From: Fibrobacter succinogenes
GTDB lineage: Bacteria > Fibrobacterota > Fibrobacteria > Fibrobacterales > Fibrobacteraceae
Direction of reading: 5' to 3'
DNA length: 64,000 bases
Assembly (NCBI RefSeq): GCF_902779965.1
Contig: NZ_CACZDK010000007.1
Location: 1-64,000, forward strand
The position numbers were made by a program, and so were the translations under genes. The notes beneath the pieces were generated by a model, which had not been told where the DNA came from, did no database searches, and saw only the letters and a list, made by a program, of their open reading frames with translations. The number at the start of each line of letters is the position of its first letter. Positions within the stretch are counted from its first letter, which is position 1. Positions 39,518-48,761 of this stretch are shown one piece after another.

Positions 39518-40471
39518 TTATTTTTCGGCACTTTCCCAGAAATTGTAGAAATTATACCATTGGTAAGGATGAGCTTTGCAAAGTTGTTCTAAAATTTCCG
39601 TATATTCACGCAATAGTATTTTTAAGCGCTCGGGACGTTCTTTGCGCGAACAATCTAAAGATGTTTTTGCACGAACCACATGCATTTCATAAGGCGAACG
39701 AATATTGAAATCGTGCTTGCGAATGCCAAAGACAAAATAAACGGGCGCATTCAAAATGCAAGCCAGTGAAAAAGCACCTTCTGGAAAACTAGCCTTTTCG
39801 CCAAGGAACATCGTTTCAATCACGCGGTTTCTTGTATTTGCCGAAGTTCGGTCTCCTGTAATGACGACAAGATTTCCTTCCGCTATTTTTTCTTTCATCC
39901 AAATAGCAGAACTAACATCAATGGAATTAGCATCGATCATATTTGCCATCAATTCGGGATTTAATTCTCGAAGGAGCGCGCTAAACTTTTTAGAACCCGA
40001 AAAATCTTCAACAGGAAAAACTTGAAAACGTTTTGCGGTATGGAACTCACCATAGCCAGTCAGTGAACGCAAAATTTCCATATTCCCCAAATGCGAGCAC
40101 AACAAAAAAGCGCCACACCCTTGATTCAGTTGATCCACCAACATTTGCAAATCATCGTTTTGCATTTCAATGTGATTCAGCTTTATCGCACCTTTCCAAC
40201 CCAGCAATTTTTCCATCATCGAAAGAGCAAAAGAAAGAATATGCTTATATGTTCCAAATACGCCAACATGCACTCCCATTTTGCGCAAATGTTTCAAATA
40301 AACCTTAGAGCACGCTCGTACCGGAGCGGCTCCAAGCCAAAAGAAAAAGCAAATAATCGCAGTACAAAATTCAACTAAGAAAAGAGGCAAATGGCACGCC
40401 ACCCAAAGCATAAAACGAAAATGCCATGGGCTCCCGCCAACTTCTTCAATTTCGGACCAGTGCTCACTCAT
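39518..40471 (-). CDS. Lysophospholipid-type acyltransferase (LpxL-like, polyene cluster)
   Basis: 317 aa from ATG 40471 (overlaps the glycosyltransferase stop by 4 nt; a TTG two codons upstream is possible). It has an N-terminal helix, the HxxxxE active site in LLCSHLGNMEILRSL and VVITGDRTSANT, as in HtrB/LpxL acyltransferases. In polyene clusters this enzyme attaches an acyl or polyene chain to the lipid anchor. Confidence 0.85.
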   Translation of the reverse strand: MSEHWSEIEEVGGSPWHFRFMLWVACHLPLFLVEFCTAIICFFFWLGAAPVRACSKVYLKHLRKMGVHVGVFGTYKHILSFALSMMEKLLGWKGAIKLNHIEMQNDDLQMLVDQLNQGCGAFLLCSHLGNMEILRSLTGYGEFHTAKRFQVFPVEDFSGSKKFSALLRELNPELMANMIDANSIDVSSAIWMKEKIAEGNLVVITGDRTSANTRNRVIETMFLGEKASFPEGAFSLACILNAPVYFVFGIRKHDFNIRSPYEMHVVRAKTSLDCSRKERPERLKILLREYTEILEQLCKAHPYQWYNFYNFWESAEK

Positions 40472-41232
40472 AAGCAACGCCTCAATTTACGACCTAGAAT
40501 TAAAGGAAGCCGAAACACCATGCCAATGCAAAGCATCGTATGCGTTATTGAAATCGCAACGTTATCATGGAACATTCTAAAATTTGAAAAACCATCTTTG
40601 GGGTAATGCACCTTTACCGGGAAAAAGCGCATTCTCACACCAGCCCACGAAAGTTTTACAATCATTTCAATATCAAAACCCATGCGTTTATTGCACAAGC
40701 GCTTCATCACAGGCCATGATGTAGCTAGCGGATACAACCGGAAACCGCACATGGCATCAGGAATCTTGAGCGAAACAGTTTCTATCGCCACCCAGAAATT
40801 CGTAATCTTGCGCCCTTGCTCACGAGCTTTCGGCACAGATTCATCGTACTTGGGATAACCGCAAATCAACTCTTCGGGATGCTCTTTGGCTTCGTTGACA
40901 AAGAACGGTATCGAATCCATATCATGCTGACCGTCTGCATCGACTTGCAACGCATGCGTAAAACCTGCGGCAACCGCAGCATCCATCCCCGAGCGCATAG
41001 CAGCCCCTTTCCCGAGATTACATTTATGCGTTACAAGTTCCACATTCGCAAATTCTTTTGCAATTTCAAAAAGAACGTGATGCCCTTCGGGCGTATTGCC
41101 ATCATCCACAAGAATCACGGGGATACTCAAAGAAGCCAGCGATTTCACGACATTTCGTGATGTATTTTCGTGGCGATACACAGGCACTATGGCACAAATT
41201 TTCACCGCGTCACTCACGATTTTCCCCCTCAT
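40468..41232 (-). CDS. Family 2 glycosyltransferase (polyene cluster)
   Basis: 254 aa GT-A fold: AIVPVYRHENTSRNVVKSL, VILVDDGN, CNLGKGAAMRSGMD, QVDADGQHD (metal-binding DxD). It likely adds a sugar to the lipid anchor. A GTG at 41217 overlaps the upstream stop as GTGA and has AGGGGG seven bases before it; it is an equally good start (249 aa). Confidence 0.87.
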   Translation of the reverse strand: MRGKIVSDAVKICAIVPVYRHENTSRNVVKSLASLSIPVILVDDGNTPEGHHVLFEIAKEFANVELVTHKCNLGKGAAMRSGMDAAVAAGFTHALQVDADGQHDMDSIPFFVNEAKEHPEELICGYPKYDESVPKAREQGRKITNFWVAIETVSLKIPDAMCGFRLYPLATSWPVMKRLCNKRMGFDIEMIVKLSWAGVRMRFFPVKVHYPKDGFSNFRMFHDNVAISITHTMLCIGMVFRLPLILGRKLRRCL

Positions 41233-43708
41233 TCGCTACATTTGTATTCATTATAAGCAAACCATTTGAATACGCGCTTTTTCCATCAACACTTGTAAAT
41301 GCAAAATTCACCAGGCCCGCACCGGCGTTGTAGTTTATTTCCACCATCACCGGAACATCCGGCAAAATAGGATTTGTAAAGCGAGTACGATTCATCTTCG
41401 AAAGTTCCTTTGGAATTTCCAAAAAATTTCGTGCAAGCCGCAAAACCAAATCCACCTGCACAACGGCAGGCAGCAATTTGAAATTTGGAAAATGTCCATC
41501 AAAGTATTCGCTTGTCGCAGGGAATAAAAGCTTTGCCGTCAACATGCCTGGTTCTCTGCGGAATTTTAAAATTTTGAAGTTCGGGCTTTCCGCAAGGCTA
41601 AACAACGCTTGAATATCGCGCATGCGAATCTTGCCTTCGGTATTCTGCGGAAGTTCCTCAAGATAACGCCATTTTTTAGGCGAGACTGTATTTTCAATAA
41701 ATTTCAACAAATAATCATGAAAGAAATTATTGATGGCAAGTTTTGTCGAACCTGCAAACTTTTCACGGCCAGCACCATTTAACACAATCGCAGCCGCTAA
41801 ATATTGGCGTTTGCCCACCATTGGAACCACGCGGACATCTTGCACCAAGCCCGTCTGCTTCAAGCGCATTTCCACTTCTGGGAGCGAAATGCGTTTTTCT
41901 TCAATTTTCACAATCGAATCCGAACGCCCCTTGAGCAAAAAACGACCATCATCATAAAGTTCCACCAAATCGCCTGTTGTAAAGCCTTCCGCTTCGAGAA
42001 TGTAACTTGACTTGATGTTCAAACAACCGTTTTCAGCAAGGCTCATCTTGCAGACTTCAAACGGAGTCCATACGGGGCCATTCTTGGATTGCCTATACGC
42101 AATGCCGCCTGTTTCGGTACTGCCATAAATTTCCATCGGCCAATAGCTCGTAAGTTCACATGCCTTGCGCGCCACCTCTTCGGGAAGCGGACCACCGGAT
42201 GAATAAATAATTGGCGGACACTTAAATTCAATCGCTTTATCCGCTTCTGCAGATAAACGCTTTAGGAACGCAGGACTTGATGCAATGACAGCGGCTTCGC
42301 CTGCAACATTCGCAAGCTCAGAAGGAAAATCAATACGATGCCTACGGAACGGGAGTCCAGCTGCAATCGGTAGCAACGCAGTAAACAACAAACCGTAAAT
42401 ATGATGATGATTGACCGTACTATAAACTTTGCGGTTCAACCAATCATTTCCAAAGACTTTCACAAGTTCAAAAAGTTCATTTTCAAATTGCAAAAATTGC
42501 TTGTACACAGCTTTCGGTTCACCCGTTGTGCCAGATGTGTACATTACCATTTCGGCTTTGGACTTATCGAATTTGCCGAACTTGAGCGGGGTACATTTAC
42601 CTTCCGCGCATTTTCCCGCATCATCAACCGCCACGCATTCCCCACTTGCGTTATCAACAGCCGCGCACTCCACAGCGCATTCCTCGTTCACTGAACCGCT
42701 AAGCACGTTCTGGATCATCGTCGCAGAAACATCACCAGCAAACGGTTCATCCGTCAAGAATCCGTATTCCGGTTTCTTGATTTCCTTGATAAAAGCTTCT
42801 TGGCGGTTCGCCGTTATAAGCGCTTTGCGCCCACTCTGAAGCATCGCTAAAAGAGCTACCGTAAAGTAATACGAATCCTCGCAATGCAAAATCCACGGCG
42901 TATTTTCACGCGCTTCCAAGAAATAACGTACCTTAGAAACATCACTTACAAAATCGCCCCAAGTCTTATTTCCGGCAGCAATCCCACCTGCGTTCGCAGC
43001 ATTTCCGACTGCATTCGCGGTATTCCCACCTGCGTTCGCAGCATCCACACCAGAGTCAAAACTTACAAGCACCCCGTTCGGGCGTGAATCTAGATCTAAA
43101 TCACATACCGGAATATACGATTGCATTTTGCTCTGCATTTTTTTTCGAACCCCTAATTCCACAACAAAAAATAAACCAATTAAAATGTAAGAAATAAGTC
43201 CATTGTATAGCGACCAAATTTTATCGGAGCCTACAAAAACTGTCAGTGCGGCAATAGAGCCATTCACAACAAAAAAAACACACCAAGCGATCGTCACTTT
43301 TTGGCAATAACGTTCTACGGCATTAAACGAAGGCGAGGTTTCAAGCGATTTGTCATGAAGGCAAGCCATTCGGAATGCAAAACTAGGTGGCCTCCACAGC
43401 GTAAATCCAAAGAACGAGAGAAAACTCAAGTTCACAAGCACTGGATAAAACTTGACGAATAAAATGTTATCAGCCAAAAACGCTACAAGCGCACACACGA
43501 GAATCAGCACGACAAAGATGCCTGTCCGTCCTCGCTCCACTTGCGATTTGCTTCGCGTAAAATTCAAAAAATGGTAAAAAGCAAGCGCCAAAAGCATCAA
43601 ACTCAAGCGCCTTGGAGAAAGCCCCCAATACCTATATCCGCAATAGACTATTACCGGATACAAAACCGAAACCGCGGTAAAGAAAATCTTCCCCGCCATA
43701 GGTTTCAT
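41210..43708 (-). CDS. Three-part fusion: membrane domain, acyl/aryl-ACP ligase, hotdog dehydratase
   Basis: The 832 aa protein joins three parts that are separate genes in many polyene clusters. Residues 1-190 hold about six membrane helices of the COG4648 (ApeG-like) kind. Residues about 200-670 are an AMP-forming ligase (MVMYTSGTTGEPKAVYKQ, IYGSTETGGIAYRQ, LVELYDDGRFLLKGRSDSIVKIEEKRIS) that would load the aromatic starter on the ACP. Residues about 700-832 are an ApeI-like hotdog dehydratase (FPATSEYFDGHFPNFKLLPAV). Two Ala/Gly/Asn- and Cys/Ala-rich repeat inserts (about residues 223-247 and 345-370) look like expanded linkers. The ATG shares one base with the ACP stop. Confidence 0.9.
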   Translation of the reverse strand: MKPMAGKIFFTAVSVLYPVIVYCGYRYWGLSPRRLSLMLLALAFYHFLNFTRSKSQVERGRTGIFVVLILVCALVAFLADNILFVKFYPVLVNLSFLSFFGFTLWRPPSFAFRMACLHDKSLETSPSFNAVERYCQKVTIAWCVFFVVNGSIAALTVFVGSDKIWSLYNGLISYILIGLFFVVELGVRKKMQSKMQSYIPVCDLDLDSRPNGVLVSFDSGVDAANAGGNTANAVGNAANAGGIAAGNKTWGDFVSDVSKVRYFLEARENTPWILHCEDSYYFTVALLAMLQSGRKALITANRQEAFIKEIKKPEYGFLTDEPFAGDVSATMIQNVLSGSVNEECAVECAAVDNASGECVAVDDAGKCAEGKCTPLKFGKFDKSKAEMVMYTSGTTGEPKAVYKQFLQFENELFELVKVFGNDWLNRKVYSTVNHHHIYGLLFTALLPIAAGLPFRRHRIDFPSELANVAGEAAVIASSPAFLKRLSAEADKAIEFKCPPIIYSSGGPLPEEVARKACELTSYWPMEIYGSTETGGIAYRQSKNGPVWTPFEVCKMSLAENGCLNIKSSYILEAEGFTTGDLVELYDDGRFLLKGRSDSIVKIEEKRISLPEVEMRLKQTGLVQDVRVVPMVGKRQYLAAAIVLNGAGREKFAGSTKLAINNFFHDYLLKFIENTVSPKKWRYLEELPQNTEGKIRMRDIQALFSLAESPNFKILKFRREPGMLTAKLLFPATSEYFDGHFPNFKLLPAVVQVDLVLRLARNFLEIPKELSKMNRTRFTNPILPDVPVMVEINYNAGAGLVNFAFTSVDGKSAYSNGLLIMNTNVANEGENRE

Positions 43709-43965
43709 TACTTAGATTCCGAATTTAGAACAAGATTATATATTCCATCAACCACATTTTGAAGAGTACGCATTTTCTTAAACGACTCCGGGTCAATGTT
43801 TCTCGGCAAAAACGACTTCAATTTCACAATCAAATCTACAGCATCAATGCTGTCAAGTTCCAGATCTTCATAAAGCTTGGCATCGGGAACAATTCGCCCC
43901 TCTTCCAAGTCGAAATCTTCGATAAGGGCAGCCTTAATCTTTTCAAAAATTTCTTTTTTTTCCAT
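43708..43965 (-). CDS. Acyl carrier protein (ApeF-like)
   Basis: 85 aa four-helix ACP. Ser39 in LELDSIDAVD takes the phosphopantetheine arm. Second of two adjacent ACP genes at the head of the operon; aryl polyene clusters normally have two. The phosphopantetheinyl transferase is not in the window. Confidence 0.92.
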   Translation of the reverse strand: MEKKEIFEKIKAALIEDFDLEEGRIVPDAKLYEDLELDSIDAVDLIVKLKSFLPRNIDPESFKKMRTLQNVVDGIYNLVLNSESK

Positions 43966-43968
43966 GGA

Positions 43969-44244
43969 TTAGCCCTTGGAATTTGCAGAAATGTAATCTG
44001 CCAGCGCATTCACCGAAGCAAAATGCTTCTTGGTTTCTTCCTTCACTGTCGAAAATGTCACGCCAAAATTTTCCTTAATGGCAATACCCAATTCCAAAGC
44101 ATCAATTGAATCAAGGCCAAGACCTTCTCCAGCAGCATTTTTTCCAAAAATCGGGGCGGAATCCACAATATCAGCAGGTGTAATATCTTCCAGCTCCAGA
44201 GATTCGATAATGACTTCCTTAATGCGGGTATTCAAATCGGACAT
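43969..44244 (-). CDS. Acyl carrier protein (ApeE-like)
   Basis: 91 aa from ATG 44244 (MSDLNTRIKEVIIESLELED); a TTG at 44265 is in frame but unlikely. Ser46 in GLGLDSIDALE is the attachment site. First gene of the twelve-gene minus-strand operon. Confidence 0.9.
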   Translation of the reverse strand: MSDLNTRIKEVIIESLELEDITPADIVDSAPIFGKNAAGEGLGLDSIDALELGIAIKENFGVTFSTVKEETKKHFASVNALADYISANSKG

Positions 44245-44363
44245 ATTTTTCGCAGCCTTAATCAAAATTTGTTCGTTCTTTTCAAGTAATATAGAAAAAT
44301 AAACTTATATTATTACTACAACATTAAGAATTTTGTCATTCAAGATTTCGCGACAGAAACAAC

Positions 44364-45467
44364 ATGTTCGATTTTTATAAAAACGATTCCATCGATGCCG
44401 TAAGCGCCAAGTTCGAAGCGCAAAAAATCGCTTTTGCACCGTTAAGCTTCCAAGCGGCACGAGCTCTCAGAAACATGGGCATTTTGGACGAAATCAGCAA
44501 CGCCCGTAAAAAAGGCATCACGATTTCGGAACTATCGCAAAAGCTAAACATTTCGCATTACGGTGTAAGCGTTCTCGTTGAGATGGGACTTGGCATGGGA
44601 GCCCTCAAAATCCACAAAGATTCTGACGAAGAGGATCTGCGGCTCACTCTCGGGAAAATCGGATTTTTCCTCATGAAAGATGAAATGACACAAGTGAACA
44701 TGGATTTTTCCGAAGACATTTGCTACCGAGGGGCCGAAAATCTCGAAGAATCCATTCGCACTGGTAAACCCGCTGGGCTCCCCCACCTGGGCCCCTGGAA
44801 AACCGTTTACGAAGGACTTTCTGAGCTTACTGAACAGCAGAAAAAAAGTTGGTTTGGCTTTGACCATTTTTACTCGGACTTGGCTTTCCCCGAAGCACTC
44901 CCCATTGTTTTCGAAACTCTCGCCGAAAGGAAATCTCCACACCTTTTTGACATCGGTGGAAACACTGCCAAATGGGCCATCGCTTGTTGTAAATACAATG
45001 CAAATGTCAATGTTTCCATCATCGATTTGCCAGGGCAAACAGCAGTTGCCGAGAAAAACGCCGCAGACGCAGGCTTTGCAAATCGCATCGACACAATCGC
45101 ATGCAACGTCTTGGACGACACGACAAAATTCCCTATAGGCGCAGACGCCATCTGGATGAGCCAATTCCTGGATTGTTTTTCGCTCAAGCAAGTCACAAAA
45201 ATCTTAACGAAAATCCATAGCGCAGCAACATCGGAAACAGACATTTACGTACTAGAACCGCTTTGGGACAAGCAACGCTTTGAAGCGGGCGCTTACTCGT
45301 TACAGGCGACCTCGCTTTACTTCACCTGCATCGCAAACGGCAACAGCAAAATGTACCGCTACGCAGAGCTCAAACGCGCCATCGAAACCGCCGGATTCGA
45401 ACTAAAAGAAGCTCACCACAATGTAGGGCCAAACTCCTATTCACTACTCCGTTTCCGAAAAAAATAA
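44364..45467 (+). CDS. SAM-dependent O-methyltransferase-like protein (polyene cluster)
   Basis: 367 aa with an N-terminal winged-helix dimer domain (ISELSQKLNISHYGVSVLVEMG) and a Rossmann methyltransferase domain (HLFDIGGNTAKWAIACCK, VSIIDLPGQTAVAEKN, IWMSQFLDCFS), as in acetylserotonin/hydroxyneurosporene-type enzymes. In flexirubin-type clusters a methyltransferase modifies the aromatic ring. First of three divergent genes. Confidence 0.85.
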   Translation: MFDFYKNDSIDAVSAKFEAQKIAFAPLSFQAARALRNMGILDEISNARKKGITISELSQKLNISHYGVSVLVEMGLGMGALKIHKDSDEEDLRLTLGKIGFFLMKDEMTQVNMDFSEDICYRGAENLEESIRTGKPAGLPHLGPWKTVYEGLSELTEQQKKSWFGFDHFYSDLAFPEALPIVFETLAERKSPHLFDIGGNTAKWAIACCKYNANVNVSIIDLPGQTAVAEKNAADAGFANRIDTIACNVLDDTTKFPIGADAIWMSQFLDCFSLKQVTKILTKIHSAATSETDIYVLEPLWDKQRFEAGAYSLQATSLYFTCIANGNSKMYRYAELKRAIETAGFELKEAHHNVGPNSYSLLRFRKK

Positions 45468-45468
45468 A

Positions 45469-46146
45469 ATGGCTCGTCAAGTTTTTATCGAAAGAATATC
45501 AAGCTTTATCCCGACCGAAGCGCACCCCAAGCCGGATGTGTCCTTTGTCCCGATGCTTACGCGCCGCCGCTTGAGTTACATTTCGCGCATGGTCGTTCTC
45601 GTGAGCGATCAGGTTTCTCACGATGCCAAAGGCAACAAGTTTGCACCTTGCAAGGTTACATTTGCATCTCAATTTGGCGAAATAAACCAACAGTTAAAAA
45701 TTTCGCAAACGCTCCTTGAAACGGGAATGGTTTCGCCCGCACATTTTAGCCTTTCGGTCTTTAACGCCTCTGTCGCAAACGCATCGATTCTCGAAACCAA
45801 CACCGCCGGATATTCAGCCATTTTTTCCGGGAAAGATGCATTCACCACAGGACTCACGGATTGCCTTGCCGCACTCGAAGTTGAAAATGCAGACTCGCGC
45901 ACATTTATTTTTGCCGATGAACTTATCCCCGAAGTTTACGCTCCCGTGGCGGGGGTTCCGTACCCCAATGTCGTTTGCGCCATGGCATTAAGGCTCACCA
46001 CCGACGAATCGAAAGCGGACCCAACACTGAAAAACGTCAACGTTTTAAGCCAACTTTCATACCTTAAAATGTTACACAACAACTTCGATACCGCCGCAGA
46101 ACAAGCACTAGCTTTCCTCTGCGCCATCGATATGCAACGGGCGTAA
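45469..46146 (+). CDS. Beta-ketoacyl synthase chain-length-factor-like protein (ApeC-like, PF13723)
   Basis: 225 aa, only the N-terminal half of a KS fold: FVPMLTRRRLSYISRMV, SQFGEINQQLKISQTL, SPAHFSLSVFNASVANASI. No active-site Cys in the usual place. In aryl polyene systems this subunit forms a heterodimer with a full KS. One base after the methyltransferase stop. Confidence 0.85.
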   Translation: MARQVFIERISSFIPTEAHPKPDVSFVPMLTRRRLSYISRMVVLVSDQVSHDAKGNKFAPCKVTFASQFGEINQQLKISQTLLETGMVSPAHFSLSVFNASVANASILETNTAGYSAIFSGKDAFTTGLTDCLAALEVENADSRTFIFADELIPEVYAPVAGVPYPNVVCAMALRLTTDESKADPTLKNVNVLSQLSYLKMLHNNFDTAAEQALAFLCAIDMQRA

Positions 46147-46152
46147 AAACTC

Positions 46153-46923
46153 ATGGCAAAATTCCGCTACGTCAAAAGAGTTATCGCGAAACTTTTTTGT
46201 TTTGCTTTTTTCGGTTTCAGTAGCTTGATTCTTGCATTTGTGTTGTTCCCCATAATGCATTGCCTTTCTGGATTTTCAGAACAGAAATTCAAAAAAATAG
46301 CCCGCAAATTCAACCACCTGTATTTTAAAATTTTCGTCAAAATTTCAATCATTTTGGGCGCAGTCCGTGTCACTGTACAAAATAAAGAAGCGCTCGAAAA
46401 CCTCCAATCCAAAGTCGTCATTGCAAATCATCCATCTCTTTTCGATGTGGTTATTCTCTTTTCGCTTATCCCGAACGCCGATTGCATTGTAAAAGGTGAG
46501 CTTATACAGAATAGATTCATTTCCATTATTATAAAAAATCTCTATATTCCAAACAACATTCCTTTTGACGAGCAATTGGAACGCGCTAAGAAATCCATGG
46601 ACGAAGGCAACAACCTTATTATATTCCCCGAAGGGACACGTTCTAAACCCGGTGAGCCGTGGGAGTTCAAGAAAGGCGCTGCACGGTTTGCCCTTTATTC
46701 AAAAAAAGATGTTATTCCAATTTTTTTTGGCGGTAACGAAAAAATTGGGCTCCGAAAACACGATAAATTATTGCAATTTCACCCAACAGAACGATATTTA
46801 TACAAATTGAAAGTTCTTGCGCCAATTTCTACAAAAGAATATGCGGACATGCCCATGACCAAGAGTGCCACCAAACTTACGCATAAAATGAAAGAAATTC
46901 TCGAAAAAGAATTGCCTAATTAA
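46153..46923 (+). CDS. 1-acyl-glycerol-3-phosphate acyltransferase family protein (PlsC-like)
   Basis: 256 aa, membrane anchor at about 13-35, catalytic NHPSLFDVVIL (NHxxxxD) and substrate loop IIFPEGTRSKPGEPWEFKKG. Polyene clusters carry such an acyltransferase for building the lipid anchor. Last of the divergent three-gene unit. Confidence 0.9.
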   Translation: MAKFRYVKRVIAKLFCFAFFGFSSLILAFVLFPIMHCLSGFSEQKFKKIARKFNHLYFKIFVKISIILGAVRVTVQNKEALENLQSKVVIANHPSLFDVVILFSLIPNADCIVKGELIQNRFISIIIKNLYIPNNIPFDEQLERAKKSMDEGNNLIIFPEGTRSKPGEPWEFKKGAARFALYSKKDVIPIFFGGNEKIGLRKHDKLLQFHPTERYLYKLKVLAPISTKEYADMPMTKSATKLTHKMKEILEKELPN

Positions 46924-47138
46924 GCACTTTTGTCATCAAAATTTGCATATTAGCGCAAAAAAATACCCTTTTATCAACAAATATTTAAATTCGTGACAAA
47001 AATTACTTTTCTTTTTACTTTCTATTTACTAGATTATGTCTAAATAAAGACTCATTTTTACTGAAAATTTGCCTTTTCATTACATTTTATGACAAATGGG
47101 AATTTTCAGCAAAATGAACAAACAAGAAGGACATGAGT

Positions 47139-48167
47139 ATGAATTGCTTCAAGACTTTTTTTGTAGCGGCGCTTGCATTTGCAGCCTCTATTTACGCAGC
47201 AGAACGTGTTTATTTGGCACCGTTCAGCATGGTTGGCTTAAATGAGGATTTTGGCATCGCCGCCGAAAAACTCATGAATGCTTATATCGACGACAACGGG
47301 CGCTATGTTTTAGTCAACTACACCGAAGAAGATTCCGTGAAAGCCGGTGACCGCGAAACAGCCAACAAGATTGCAAAGGATAAAAATTGCACCAAGTTCA
47401 TCTTGGCTGAATTTACTCGCCTTGGCGAAAACGTCATCACAGCCTTCAAGCTTTACGATGTCAATAACGAAACCCCAGTTTGGAGCGACCGCCTCAAGGC
47501 AAAGAACCCCGATGATTTCGACCCGATTATTCAGCGTGTTGCAAAAAACATCGGTACAAACAAAAAAGCAACAAACGATAATGATATCTACACTGTCACC
47601 GAACAAGAAACAAAGAACCCGAAGAAAAAAGGCGTAACCTCTTACTGGGGTGGCAAGATCGTGGGATCTCTCCCGCTCAATCCGTCCGAAGCCAAGATGG
47701 ATGCCGGCCTTGGTGCATTTGTCTTGTACGATGCAAAGGACCTCATCTTTGGTTTTGACTGGACGATGAGCAACTTGGGCGATAACGATGATAGACCCAC
47801 TCTTATCGACTTGACTCTGTCTGTATTCTATGCCTTCACGACAACGAACATTTCTCCGTTTGCTGGTGGTGGTCTCTCTTATAGTATGCGCTATACTCAT
47901 TCTTATCGTTATAGTAGCTACAACAATAACTATTACGATGATGATGATGAACACGAAACCAACGGTCTCTCTTTGCAGCTCGGTGGTGGTTTGTTATTCA
48001 ACCGTGCAAGCCGCGTCATGTTCATCGCTCAAGTCAACTACTTTATCGACTTCTTTGAAACTCCGTTCTACGAAATCAATGAAACAAAGAGCGGTAAAGA
48101 ACTCGTAGAATCGAAACACCATATGAACGGCTTCAAGTTTGGCCTGGGCCTCGCTATCGGTTTCTAA
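47139..48167 (+). CDS. Outer-membrane-barrel protein with TolB/CsgG-like N-domain (paralogue 1)
   Basis: I chose ATG 47139 over 47133 because AAGGA is then seven bases upstream. 342 aa: signal peptide (ends YAAE); residues about 22-145 form a mixed domain (RVYLAPFSMVGLNEDFGIAA, FILAEFTRLGENVITAFKLY) similar in layout to TolB/CsgG/FlgO N-domains; residues about 165-342 form a small beta-barrel (strands with alternating aromatics, ending FKFGLGLAIGF). One loop is Tyr/Asn/Asp-rich. Its close paralogue is at 48762. Function unknown. Confidence 0.72.
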   Translation: MNCFKTFFVAALAFAASIYAAERVYLAPFSMVGLNEDFGIAAEKLMNAYIDDNGRYVLVNYTEEDSVKAGDRETANKIAKDKNCTKFILAEFTRLGENVITAFKLYDVNNETPVWSDRLKAKNPDDFDPIIQRVAKNIGTNKKATNDNDIYTVTEQETKNPKKKGVTSYWGGKIVGSLPLNPSEAKMDAGLGAFVLYDAKDLIFGFDWTMSNLGDNDDRPTLIDLTLSVFYAFTTTNISPFAGGGLSYSMRYTHSYRYSSYNNNYYDDDDEHETNGLSLQLGGGLLFNRASRVMFIAQVNYFIDFFETPFYEINETKSGKELVESKHHMNGFKFGLGLAIGF

Positions 48168-48186
48168 TTTAATATTGATTCTTTAT

Positions 48187-48747
48187 ATGAAGACCAAGGT
48201 ATTGTCGATTCTGTTGCTAGCATCGCTGTCTTTCAGCCTGACAGGATGCTTTGCTGGGCGAACAAGCATTGTTGCTAGTCAATACGCTTCAACGCCCTAT
48301 GATATTTATTTCAATGGCAATTTACTCTGCAAAATGAGCGACGATTACGATTGCTCAATTGCGACTCGTGGTATCAGCAATAGTGGCATTCTTGAAGCCT
48401 ACTTAGATGGTCAAAGAGTCGGCGTTGTAGCAATCCATCGTAGTATTTCTCTCGCTTCGATTTTGTGGATGCCACTTACCTATGGTCTCTCTATATTCGT
48501 ATATAAAGCCTACCCAGATGAAATCGAGATTCCTATAGATAACTATGTGATGAGGTCGAATTACAACAGCGATACCGGCAAACCCAAAAGTGTTTGGGAT
48601 CGTCCGTACGATTCATCCAAAAAGAAAACTGAAAAATCTCTAGGATCAGTACCGGCAGATACCGATGAACCCAGAGCGGTCCGCGGTGAAGATGCAGATT
48701 ATAGCGAAAGCACAGCGCCGGCTCCAAAGACTAGCGTTTGGGATTAA
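48187..48747 (+). CDS. Lipoprotein between two barrel paralogues
   Basis: Start at ATG 48187 (MKTKVLSILLLASLSFSLTGC), lipobox SLTGC. 186 aa: PEGA-like beta segment (TPYDIYFNGNLLCKMSDDYD ... LEAYLDGQRVGV), a hydrophobic stretch (SLASILWMPLTYGLSIFVY), and a charged tail with two copies of a KSVWD/TSVWD motif. It starts 20 nt after the first barrel gene. Function unknown. Confidence 0.68.
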   Translation: MKTKVLSILLLASLSFSLTGCFAGRTSIVASQYASTPYDIYFNGNLLCKMSDDYDCSIATRGISNSGILEAYLDGQRVGVVAIHRSISLASILWMPLTYGLSIFVYKAYPDEIEIPIDNYVMRSNYNSDTGKPKSVWDRPYDSSKKKTEKSLGSVPADTDEPRAVRGEDADYSESTAPAPKTSVWD

Positions 48748-48761
48748 CGATTGGTATCGAT

